The notes under the pieces are model-generated. The model worked only from the letters and a program-made list of their open reading frames with translations. It was not told where the DNA came from and made no database searches. From a virus, in IMG/VR virus record IMGVR_UViG_3300042294_002854, positions 1 through 22,311 of that record: a DNA stretch of 22,311 bases; one strand, 5' to 3'. The stretch's first letter is position 1. Every line of letters starts with the position of its first letter. Shown here piece after piece: positions 1 to 8,168 of this stretch. A program made the position numbers and the translations under genes.

Positions 1-3
1 TAA

Positions 4-12
4 CATAAATAT
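4..12 (-). promoter_or_regulatory. Promoter-like ATATTTATG element after the polymerase gene
   Basis: The minus strand reads ATATATTTATG just past the stop codon of the polymerase-like gene. This is a one-mismatch relative of the ATATTTATA element found before many genes in this window. If it works the same way it would serve a gene beyond the left edge of the window, which cannot be seen here. Confidence 0.35.
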
Positions 13-17
13 ATGAT

Positions 18-1313
18 TTATTCTATTTCTGCGTAGTTGTGTCCAGACTTCGTGTAGTAATTAAACTTCAGTAGCGAAGTTATGCTATCTAATAAATTTT
101 CCGACGAATCATAATCCAATAATATAGAATCGTATGTGTATAATATAATTTTTGTTTTCTTATCTTTAAGTAAATTAACAACAGCTGAAAACTGCACTAC
201 ATTAAATACGGTTTCTGTATTTTGGACAATATAATTAAGTAATTTTTGTGGTGTTGGGTTTTCAATCATTTCTTTAGTGAAACGTTTACCGAATTGTGTA
301 CCAATTCCAATCAGTTCTTCATTCCATAATTTATTTGTATAACGATTTACATCAGAAAAGAATGGTTTATCTTGGAAGTCCTTTCTAACGCCACCATATA
401 ATTGTTGAAATACTAATTCCTTAATTGTTTCAGGTGTTGATCCGGGGAATTGAAGCGATAATTGTTCGTATATGTTTCCTGTAAATTCATATCCCGCTAA
501 TTTAGCGATAATAGTTGGGTGATATGCTTTAAAATCTATTTCAACTAACGTATCGTTTTCTGGAATAAATGCAGCACGTTCACCATTTGTTTTATTTAAT
601 GCCGCAAAATTAACACCATTAAATGCATTTGATGGTCTTCCAGTTAATGTATATAAATTATATTGTGTGTATATTTTACCTTTAGATACTGAAAATTTAG
701 GGTTGGGTAATGTTTTAAAATGCTCAATGAATGGTTCCTTTGATAATTTAATACCTTGCTTTTCAATATTGTAAAATAATGGAGCAATGTAGTGATTCAA
801 GAATGCATATGGCTCTAAATCTTCACTAATTTTATTTATTGTTTGCTCAATATGATCATATATATTTTCATATTTTTCATAATGTTTTGCTATAGGAATT
901 AGTGTTGATGGTGCTTCAGTATAGTATTTGCGTTTGAAATCCGTTTCAACTTTTGATTCGTATTGCTCAATATTAATTTCTTGATAGTGTTGATATGAGT
1001 TAATCAGTTGCACATCAATTAATTGAGGACTCAACGTGGGGAAATGGTGTAACACCGCTTTCTTATCTAATGTATATAGATTATTGACTTTAGATAGTTT
1101 GTCGAGTATATCGGTGATTGATAACGATAGTGATTCGGAATGGTTTACACATAAAATGTACCCTTTATGTCCTTTAATCCATCTAACATAAATTAGGCTG
1201 ATGTTTTGTAAAGCAGGATGATAGTTTTCATTCGTTGCAATAATATGAATGAATGTATCTTCACCAATATGTAACTGATCTAATTGATCTTGTTTTTCAA
1301 TAATATAAAACAT
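18..1313 (-). CDS. Short family-A-type DNA polymerase domain protein
   Basis: A 431-residue protein whose C-terminal half carries polymerase palm and finger motifs. A TGRPSN stretch near residue 226 resembles the TGRLSS segment of family A polymerases. Motif A is EIDFKAYHP, with the candidate metal-binding Asp260. Motif B is KELVFQQLYG (K298, F302, Y306, G307), an exact KxxxFxxxYG pattern of the O-helix, although the usual preceding Arg is absent. Motif C is YTYDSILLD with Asp395, where family A normally has HDE. Both catalytic Asp residues are therefore present. The first 190 or so residues show no 3'-5' exonuclease motifs I can recognise, and the protein is much shorter than Pol I or T7 polymerase. 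It follows the baseplate genes and starts at an ATG with a weak AAAGG upstream. The polymerase assignment is good; its role in replication is inferred. Confidence 0.72.
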   Translation of the reverse strand: MFYIIEKQDQLDQLHIGEDTFIHIIATNENYHPALQNISLIYVRWIKGHKGYILCVNHSESLSLSITDILDKLSKVNNLYTLDKKAVLHHFPTLSPQLIDVQLINSYQHYQEINIEQYESKVETDFKRKYYTEAPSTLIPIAKHYEKYENIYDHIEQTINKISEDLEPYAFLNHYIAPLFYNIEKQGIKLSKEPFIEHFKTLPNPKFSVSKGKIYTQYNLYTLTGRPSNAFNGVNFAALNKTNGERAAFIPENDTLVEIDFKAYHPTIIAKLAGYEFTGNIYEQLSLQFPGSTPETIKELVFQQLYGGVRKDFQDKPFFSDVNRYTNKLWNEELIGIGTQFGKRFTKEMIENPTPQKLLNYIVQNTETVFNVVQFSAVVNLLKDKKTKIILYTYDSILLDYDSSENLLDSITSLLKFNYYTKSGHNYAEIE

Positions 1314-1347
1314 AGCATAACCTTTTACTTAAATGTAGTTAAGAATT

Positions 1348-1854
1348 CTATATAAATTCCAAAATTCCAGGAAGTTCTCTTTCTATTCTGTTTAATTCTT
1401 CTTCTGGAGAATATGGAGGATTCCAAAATATTGAAGTAGTTAAATACAGTGGGTTTGGTTGGGCGTTTCTATATGTTGTTATATCAACCTCAATTATTGG
1501 AGCATCAATTTTATTTTTTTGTTTAATAAAATAACGTTGAGATGGTTCAGTATTTCTACTATATGCATATTTAATTCGAATAATTGGGAAATTATCTTGT
1601 TTAATTAAATTCATTATGTTTGGATTATTACGAAGATATACTGGGTCAACGTTACTGATATCATATGCTGCTTGGTGTAAATTTGATGTATATGGGATCA
1701 AAGCTAATGCTGTGGGATTATATTTAGCTCCAATATAATTTTTACCAGCATTTGAGTGATAATATCCAACATAGTTTTCATATGTTGCTTCTATTAAAAA
1801 CTCATCACCTCTAGTATATAAATCTTCTAATAGTCTATTTTTAGGAGGTCTCAT
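1348..1854 (-). CDS. Conserved-looking phage protein of unknown function, baseplate-linked
   Basis: A 168-residue soluble protein with no signal peptide or membrane segment. The N-terminal half contains YVGYYHSNAGKNYIGAKYNP, an aromatic/Gly pattern of a kind I associate with small uncharacterised phage structural proteins. The C-terminal part is acidic and Pro/Tyr-rich. Its ATG overlaps the stop codon of the lysozyme-bearing hub gene by one base (TAATG), so the two are probably translationally coupled. This suggests a role in the baseplate or in handling the hub, but that rests on context only. I do not recognise a family. Confidence 0.6.
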   Translation of the reverse strand: MRPPKNRLLEDLYTRGDEFLIEATYENYVGYYHSNAGKNYIGAKYNPTALALIPYTSNLHQAAYDISNVDPVYLRNNPNIMNLIKQDNFPIIRIKYAYSRNTEPSQRYFIKQKNKIDAPIIEVDITTYRNAQPNPLYLTTSIFWNPPYSPEEELNRIERELPGILEFI

Positions 1855-4800
1855 TATTGTCCGTTAACAATTTTAGTTACTGTTGGATTTTGTGAATATG
1901 ATGTTACTTTAGCATATTGTGTATCATATGGTGGTTTATTTAGATTACGTACTATAGCACCGGCAGTAACATTAGTTACTAATATGTTAGCTTGTTCTTG
2001 AGTACAATTATTAGGATCAATTTTTAATTTTTTAGCCATTGCAGGTATATTATTTTTTAAATACTGTGCATTAATTTTAGCAGCTACTGCTGGGTCGTTA
2101 GCTAAATCCGGATTATTAACTAAATCTACACCTATTTGTTTACCTATTTTTTCGTATGCTGCTCTTCCAGTTAATTGATTAAATCCTCTTCCTCTATATC
2201 TCCACCCATCTCCAGATTGTGTGTTTCCTAAACCTAATTTAGCTTTTTTATCTGCTGCTGGTCCATATATTAAATCAGCAAATGCTACTGGACCTTGTGC
2301 TTTTACTGCGGATAGTTGCTCTGGAGTTAGGTGAGAAACACGACTTGGGAAAGTTGCATAAATTTTAGCATTATCAGTAAAACACCACCCCCTTATATCT
2401 TCACTTTGAGGTGCTCCTCCTGATTCTTTCATTATAACTGATAAAGAAGCAATTTGGACAGTTTTTGTAAATCCACCTAAGCTATCTTTAACGGATGTTA
2501 AATTAGCGGCAACTTGTTTAGAAGTTATAGGGGCTGTTTTAGCTACTCTAGTTACTGTTACTACTTGATTAGTTGTTGGATCATAAATATAAGCTGTTTC
2601 TAATGTTATATTAATACTTAAATCAGCTTTGCTTTTATTTAAAGTATCTGCTACACTATCTGGAATCGATGGGTTACCATCAATTACTGTTTTCCATTGG
2701 TTATCTGTGCCTATAGTGTGTTTAATATTAGTAACTATATATTGTAAATCAATTCCACTTTCATCACCCTTATATGATGATGGGGTAAATGTTTTATCAA
2801 TATTAAATATATTTCCAATAATAATTCCACCAATTCCATCAAATGTTAATGATACTTTTGTTGGAAGGATTGATTTATATTTGTTATTTGATTTATAGTT
2901 ATTAGTTAAGAAACTAATAATATCATTCAGTGAAGTTTTAAAACTATCCATTTCTTCTCCTTTTAACTTCTCATCAGTCATACCATTTATAGCCTGAAAG
3001 AAACCAACAAGTTTCCCTAAACTTTCAGCAAATCCTGCGGCTTGATTGTCTAAAGTTTGATTAGATGATATTGGAGAATCCTTTTTAGATATCATTCTAT
3101 CTCTAATACCTGTATTAAAAGCAACCATTGAACTATTTTCTAATCCTAATTTACCAGCATCAGACTGAGCTGAAATAGCAATTATAGTTGATTGGTCTGA
3201 AAATATTTGGGATTCAAATTGGATATCTCTGAGAATAGATTTTGTTCCACTTACTTCAAAGGTAAATGGTTTAGGAGGTGCACCTACATTCGTGTAATTT
3301 AAATCAACTATATAAGCGGTCTGTCCATCTATTATTACTTCAAAATTATTAACATTGCCCGTTGAATTTTGAACAGATGATAATATATTTTTTATATATG
3401 GGATTAATGCAATTCCTTGCTTTTCTGCGGGATCTTGAGATTTTAATGTTTCGCTAGATGCTAACTCATATAGCATTCTTAAGTTAAGGTATATATTTGA
3501 ATGAATACCATAACTTTTACCAAAGAGTACATTATAAAATGGTTGACTTAAACTATTACAAAAAGCTAAATATCCAACTGATGGATTTGATGCTAATTCA
3601 ATAGCTTTGTTAGCTGGTTCTATTTTTTTAGCTGCCTCTTGTGTTTTTTCTATTGCTTGTTGTTTATATGATTTTTCCTCTTTATTTACAATACTTTGTA
3701 GTTCGGATGCTTTCCCTAAATGGCTTAATGAAGTATATATTTCACTACCAGATAAACCATTAGTAATAAAAGCACCATCTAAAGTATCATTATCTAAAAA
3801 TTTATATAAATTTGATTCTTTAGAACCATTAATAATAGCAAGGTTAATTTTTTCTAAGTCTTGTTTGTTTTGAATTTTTTTAAGTTCAGCAATAATATTT
3901 TTATCTTGGCTTCCTTTACCTGTTGTATTTTTTAAAGTAATTAATTTTTTAGCAATTTCTTCTGGAGAGGTTCCTGGAGATACTGGATTTGTTTTTTTAG
4001 GCTGGTCTTTTTCTTTCGGAGGGACTTCAACATGAACTACCGCTTGACCATCAGCAGTATATGTGGTGGTATCTTTAAATTTAATACCTGCAATGTTAGT
4101 TGAAAATGCTGGGTTTTTAATAACGCACACTCTTGGATCTACTGAAATTTGTAGAGGGTGAACTAAACAATTTAATGGGAATCTGCCTTTACCTAATTCT
4201 ATTCTATCATTTACTGATAGTTTAATTAGAGCTTTATTATCTCCTGATGGGTTTTCCAATAAGATAAAATTATTTAATAACCCCACCAAAGATTCTAAAG
4301 TAATATAAACATCTTTTCCCGGATCAAATAAACTACCTTTAACAGAGGTAGCATTTGGGTCTTCTGCTGAAGTAGCATCTGATGATACTTCTGTTAATGG
4401 GGGAATTTGTTCACTTGTAATAGCAACGGCAAAGTCAATAGCTCCCTTCTTTTTACCATAATCATATATTATTTGGCTAGAACCTGATCCATTAGGGAAT
4501 TTTGTAGTATCTCCAGATTGAGATTTACACAAAGCATAAGTTTCAAATAATATTCCAGTTAATACATTTTTTGAATATTCCTGAGATATATTTTGAATAT
4601 CAGCATATGGAATATTAGATAATAATGTTTTAGTAGTTTGATTAGAGTTTTTTAATACTGGGCCTCCGGAAAAATTGATTTTATATGATTCTAATATTTC
4701 ACCAGTAGATATAATTTCTGTAGTGCAATCGTACCCTCCATCAGCTCTATATTTCCATCCATAATTCATTACATATCCGAACATAGCATCATAATTGCCA

Positions 4801-5423
4801 TTACTTTCTAATGAATATTTACGTAATTCACCTAAATATACTTGAAGATCTATATCTTTTCTATTAAAAAATGTCGGGTCTTCTTTTTTAGCACTTATTA
4901 GTCTACCAGAATTATCAAGATATGGACTCCATCCCCACTCAAGTAATACAGTGTATCCAGGACGCATATATAATTGCTCAAGAATATCGAGTTGTTTAAT
5001 ATCCCAACACTGGAATGTAACTGTTGCTTGTCTTAGTGAACCGTATGCTCCTTTATTTTGAATAGAAATATTAGTAATACCAGGCATTGGGCGGATACCT
5101 AATACATTGTTTTCGTTTTTTTTAGTTGATGCATTATAGGTTTGGTGACTATATGCTGAAGTATCATATGATCCTAATCCGGATTTTTGACCTCCAGATG
5201 AATTTAAAACACCACCGGTCAATACATTATTTTGAGCTAATCCAACTACTTTTTTAGAATTACTTCCTACTATATCCACGCTAGAACGTAATTGTACCCA
5301 TGCTGTTTTTGAATTTAAATATACCAAATCAGCTGGTGATCGATTTTCTTTACCAATAAGATTTTGGCGTGCTGTTAACTGTCCAGCAACTTCAGGAGCA
5401 AAAGGTTCTTTAAATATTGACAT
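1854..5423 (-). CDS. Baseplate hub protein with C-terminal GH19-type tail lysozyme
   Basis: A 1189-residue protein that probably sits at the centre of the baseplate and digests peptidoglycan during infection. The N-terminal region has GSLRQATVTFQCWDIKQL and LLEWGWSPY, features I associate with hub/wedge proteins of Bacteroidota phages. The middle is rich in charged, helical sequence. Near residues 870-930 a beta-rich segment (LTFDGIGGIIIGNIF, then HTIGTDNQWKTVIDG) resembles the hub domain that precedes the lysozyme in gp5-like proteins. Residues about 985-1170 form a glycoside hydrolase family 19-like domain: the candidate catalytic Glu is E1000 in KESGG, and RYRGRGFNQLTGR near residue 1075 is the family signature. 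It is cotranscribed with the LysM-like gene 5 bases upstream. T4 places lysozyme in gp5 of the hub, so the fusion makes functional sense. Confidence 0.85.
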   Translation of the reverse strand: MSIFKEPFAPEVAGQLTARQNLIGKENRSPADLVYLNSKTAWVQLRSSVDIVGSNSKKVVGLAQNNVLTGGVLNSSGGQKSGLGSYDTSAYSHQTYNASTKKNENNVLGIRPMPGITNISIQNKGAYGSLRQATVTFQCWDIKQLDILEQLYMRPGYTVLLEWGWSPYLDNSGRLISAKKEDPTFFNRKDIDLQVYLGELRKYSLESNGNYDAMFGYVMNYGWKYRADGGYDCTTEIISTGEILESYKINFSGGPVLKNSNQTTKTLLSNIPYADIQNISQEYSKNVLTGILFETYALCKSQSGDTTKFPNGSGSSQIIYDYGKKKGAIDFAVAITSEQIPPLTEVSSDATSAEDPNATSVKGSLFDPGKDVYITLESLVGLLNNFILLENPSGDNKALIKLSVNDRIELGKGRFPLNCLVHPLQISVDPRVCVIKNPAFSTNIAGIKFKDTTTYTADGQAVVHVEVPPKEKDQPKKTNPVSPGTSPEEIAKKLITLKNTTGKGSQDKNIIAELKKIQNKQDLEKINLAIINGSKESNLYKFLDNDTLDGAFITNGLSGSEIYTSLSHLGKASELQSIVNKEEKSYKQQAIEKTQEAAKKIEPANKAIELASNPSVGYLAFCNSLSQPFYNVLFGKSYGIHSNIYLNLRMLYELASSETLKSQDPAEKQGIALIPYIKNILSSVQNSTGNVNNFEVIIDGQTAYIVDLNYTNVGAPPKPFTFEVSGTKSILRDIQFESQIFSDQSTIIAISAQSDAGKLGLENSSMVAFNTGIRDRMISKKDSPISSNQTLDNQAAGFAESLGKLVGFFQAINGMTDEKLKGEEMDSFKTSLNDIISFLTNNYKSNNKYKSILPTKVSLTFDGIGGIIIGNIFNIDKTFTPSSYKGDESGIDLQYIVTNIKHTIGTDNQWKTVIDGNPSIPDSVADTLNKSKADLSINITLETAYIYDPTTNQVVTVTRVAKTAPITSKQVAANLTSVKDSLGGFTKTVQIASLSVIMKESGGAPQSEDIRGWCFTDNAKIYATFPSRVSHLTPEQLSAVKAQGPVAFADLIYGPAADKKAKLGLGNTQSGDGWRYRGRGFNQLTGRAAYEKIGKQIGVDLVNNPDLANDPAVAAKINAQYLKNNIPAMAKKLKIDPNNCTQEQANILVTNVTAGAIVRNLNKPPYDTQYAKVTSYSQNPTVTKIVNGQ

Positions 5424-5428
5424 AACAA

Positions 5429-5725
5429 TTAATTATTGGTACTATTAAATAATTCTAATACACTATTTACATTTACTGGTATTCTTAGTTGAGTTCCAGG
5501 TATAGGAAACATAGAACCCTTAGTTATATTATTATTTGCTACCGATATTATCCACCATAATTCAGCATCGTTGTAGTAATCGTATGCTATTAAATCTAAA
5601 CGATCCCCTATAGTAGTGATTACATAAACATCCGTTTCTAAAAATGGGACATTTGGGTATATTTTACCCTTGTAATATCGTTTTCCAGATGACGTAAGTT
5701 TTAATGTATTTTTATCGTATCTCAT
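5429..5725 (-). CDS. LysM-like baseplate wedge protein (gp53-like)
   Basis: A 98-residue protein. Residues about 30-90 match the tail LysM / gpX style: a hydrophobic entry (VYVITTIGDRLDLIAYDYYN), then ELWWIISVANN, then a Gly/Pro turn and LRIPV at the end. This pattern is typical of the small LysM-containing baseplate proteins of myoviruses, including T4 gp53. Its ATG overlaps the TGA of the upstream gene as ATGA, and the hub/lysozyme gene starts 5 bases beyond its stop, so it lies in a tightly coupled baseplate operon. Expected role: a structural component linking wedge and hub. The LysM-like fold is well supported by pattern; peptidoglycan binding is not shown. Confidence 0.75.
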   Translation of the reverse strand: MRYDKNTLKLTSSGKRYYKGKIYPNVPFLETDVYVITTIGDRLDLIAYDYYNDAELWWIISVANNNITKGSMFPIPGTQLRIPVNVNSVLELFNSTNN

Positions 5726-7905
5726 AATCTTATCCCTTTAAGTAGATCAAATGTAGGTGCAGCAATTGGGTAAGGTCCAAGTTTTGGTGATTCTTTAGCA
5801 ATTGAATTAGGATTTGCTAAACTAATAGGTTGATTAAGTAAATTATTTTGTCTTATTGATAATCTATCTGATAACCCTGTTGGTATTTGTTGAATTGCTT
5901 TAGATTTTATATCGTTTACTTTACCAAATATATTAATTGGAGGTCCAAATTGGGTATTATTTGATTCTCTTGTTACTGTAGTGAAGAATGTATTTGCTGC
6001 TAAATCTTTATTACTATTAGCTCCTGTATTATTTAATGTTTCTTCATCAGAAATAAAGTAATTAGCTGCATTTTCAATATCTTTATAGAAAAATCCACCT
6101 TCTCTTCTATATGTTGGTAAATCATTATGTATAACAGTGAAGTTAACTGAGACATTTATATTGTGTGCTAATTGATCATCTAAATCCCAACTAGATTCAT
6201 TAGGTATATCATATGATAAACTATTAATTATTCCTGTTTCTCCTTTTAAATAATTTCCTAAATATAATTTAGTTAAAATCCCACCTAAACGACTTTCATT
6301 ATATGATCCGGCTAATGATGATTCTAAAGCACCTAATGCTCTATGCCTTTCACGCAATTCTACAGGATTAGTACATGGAATTTGTAAACCGAATGATACA
6401 CTACGTTTAAATTTATTAAATACATAAAAACTTTCTGATCTACCTACATAACTAACATCATTCCAACTAGCATCAGATGATACTTTAAATCCATTAATAT
6501 ATGCTGGGAATATTATTCGGTGGAGGTTTTGAGCAGTAAATGGATTAATTAGCTGAAAAACAACAGACATATTTTTTCCATCATTTCGTTCATATGAGTT
6601 TAATTTTCCAAATTTATTAAAATAACGAAAATTATCATCACTCCGTTTTAAACCTTGAGTTTCAGCTTTTTTGATTGGAAAACCATGAGTTTTATAGGTA
6701 TATTTGGTTTCACCAACTCCTACTTTAACATTAGCACCTCCGTAATATGATATAGTAGCATCAGTAACATCACTATTTTTATTTATAATATCTTCTAGTT
6801 GTTTAACTCCTTTATTGTTAATAGCAATATTATAAACTGAGTTTTTAATTTCTTTTACAGGTGCAAATCCGGTAAATGGAAGATCAGTATCTTTTTTATC
6901 TGTAGTAGATGCTTTAACTGCACTTCTATATAGGTTAGTCACACCTGAATCAGCTTTAACTAAATCTCTAACTTCAGGAGGATAAATCTTTGTAAAAGCT
7001 AAATCGTTTAATTTCTTTAATTTATCAGTATCATTAGTAACAGATGATCTTCTGATAGTAGTAGAACCAATACCAAATCTTGAATTAGGACCCCCACTAT
7101 ATTGATCAATAATCATATCGACTGGAGGAGTAGAAACGTTGCTAATTTTATTTACAACATTTGATATTTGGTTAATAAGTGGACTACCACCAAAAAATCC
7201 AGCTATACCAGTAGCGGTTCCTAAAAATGATGATATACGAGATAATGAGCTTCCTACTCTATCTTGTAGTTCTGTTTTTTTAGCTTGATTTGAGCCTAAT
7301 CTTCCTAATCTTAATTTACTATATAATTTAGTTAATCGGTTATCTTTTTCACTATTATTAGCATTAACAATACTTTCATATTTTTGATCATCACTCATTA
7401 CTGGTGAAAAACCATGTCTAACAATGTGTTGACCTAATGCATTAACTGGAATTTGAGCTAATGTATTAACACCTAAATTATAAGTACGGGTAGGACCTCC
7501 AGTAGCATTATTTATCCTAGTACCTATATTTTGTACAAAAGATGAAATTTTACCAAATAATCCTGGGGGTGTAACTATTGTATTGCCTAATCCTTGTCTG
7601 GCTTCTAGTCTAGGATTAGATAACTGTAATGCAACTTGCTTAGTTAAAAATAAAGGACCTACAGGCAAATCGGTAAAGAACTTTCCAATACGAATAGTAT
7701 CAGTTATACCAGCATTTGTAGAACCTATAGCACCCCCACGTATAAACTTATCATCAAATTTAGAAAGGCGGAATTGATTAAAAGCTCTATCTACTGTGTT
7801 TATATCGGTTACAATATATGGTTTTGTAGAATCGCCTTTAGTTCCTTTTTCTCCAAACTTTAATGATTTAAGTTTAGTGTCTTTTAACTTTGCAAATAAA
7901 GACAT
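5722..7905 (-). CDS. Large baseplate / tail-tube-initiator-like structural protein
   Basis: A 727-residue protein. The N-terminal 350 residues are Gly/Ser/Asn-rich and low in recognisable motifs. From about residue 450 to 630 there is a beta-rich domain with SVVFQLINPF, FPAYINGFKVSSDASWNDV, YVGRSESFYVFNKFKRSVSF and SWDLDDQLAHNINVSVNFTV. That order (GR-x-E-x-F, then R-S-V-S-F, a helical LRERHRALGALES segment, and a closing strand) resembles tube-like domains of baseplate proteins such as T4 gp48/gp54, which start tail tube polymerisation. The similarity is by pattern only. It is followed by the LysM-like gene with an ATGA overlap and preceded at 6 bases by a small gene. A baseplate role is likely; the exact equivalent is uncertain. 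Confidence 0.65.
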   Translation of the reverse strand: MSLFAKLKDTKLKSLKFGEKGTKGDSTKPYIVTDINTVDRAFNQFRLSKFDDKFIRGGAIGSTNAGITDTIRIGKFFTDLPVGPLFLTKQVALQLSNPRLEARQGLGNTIVTPPGLFGKISSFVQNIGTRINNATGGPTRTYNLGVNTLAQIPVNALGQHIVRHGFSPVMSDDQKYESIVNANNSEKDNRLTKLYSKLRLGRLGSNQAKKTELQDRVGSSLSRISSFLGTATGIAGFFGGSPLINQISNVVNKISNVSTPPVDMIIDQYSGGPNSRFGIGSTTIRRSSVTNDTDKLKKLNDLAFTKIYPPEVRDLVKADSGVTNLYRSAVKASTTDKKDTDLPFTGFAPVKEIKNSVYNIAINNKGVKQLEDIINKNSDVTDATISYYGGANVKVGVGETKYTYKTHGFPIKKAETQGLKRSDDNFRYFNKFGKLNSYERNDGKNMSVVFQLINPFTAQNLHRIIFPAYINGFKVSSDASWNDVSYVGRSESFYVFNKFKRSVSFGLQIPCTNPVELRERHRALGALESSLAGSYNESRLGGILTKLYLGNYLKGETGIINSLSYDIPNESSWDLDDQLAHNINVSVNFTVIHNDLPTYRREGGFFYKDIENAANYFISDEETLNNTGANSNKDLAANTFFTTVTRESNNTQFGPPINIFGKVNDIKSKAIQQIPTGLSDRLSIRQNNLLNQPISLANPNSIAKESPKLGPYPIAAPTFDLLKGIRL

Positions 7906-7910
7906 GCTTA

Positions 7911-8135
7911 TTATTTAAAAATTTGGTCAGAATATTTTTTTCCTGTTCCTGATTTGTATTTTGATTTGTTAGCATTATCTGCTTCATCTAAAAGTGATGG
8001 GTTTCTTGTAATTTTTGGATCCCCAATTGTAGATGATTGATTATGTAATGTTGAAAGTTTATCTTCAGCATTGAATTTTGGTTTAGCTCCTTGAAAGCCT
8101 AAACGCATTTTTGGTAAGAAATCTAATAATCCCAT
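7911..8135 (-). CDS. Small basic protein between tape measure and baseplate genes
   Basis: A 74-residue hydrophilic protein beginning MGLLDFLPKMRLGFQGAKPKFN and ending in a Lys/Ser/Gly-rich tail. It has no membrane segment and no recognised domain. It lies 33 bases after the tape measure stop, and its ATG is 19 bases downstream of an ATATTTATA element, so it may lead its own transcript with the baseplate genes. The predicted length and the proper leader support a real gene. Function unknown; a minor tail or baseplate component is the simplest guess from its position. Confidence 0.55.
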   Translation of the reverse strand: MGLLDFLPKMRLGFQGAKPKFNAEDKLSTLHNQSSTIGDPKITRNPSLLDEADNANKSKYKSGTGKKYSDQIFK

Positions 8136-8154
8136 TTTATTATTGTTGTTTTAG

Positions 8155-8163
8155 TATAAATAT
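8155..8163 (-). promoter_or_regulatory. ATATTTATA element before the 74-residue gene
   Basis: Exact ATATTTATA on the coding strand, 19 bases before the ATG at 8135. The leader that follows is A-rich (CTAAAACAACAATAATAAA) and has no Shine-Dalgarno sequence. One of six exact copies at nearly constant distance from a start codon in this window. Confidence 0.55.
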
Positions 8164-8168
8164 TAAAA

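Noticed and set aside
2629-3873. Plus-strand open frames of 88-89 codons within the hub/lysozyme gene
   Set aside because: They lie opposite a strongly supported coding frame, show no recognisable protein features, and have no leader or neighbouring plus-strand gene.
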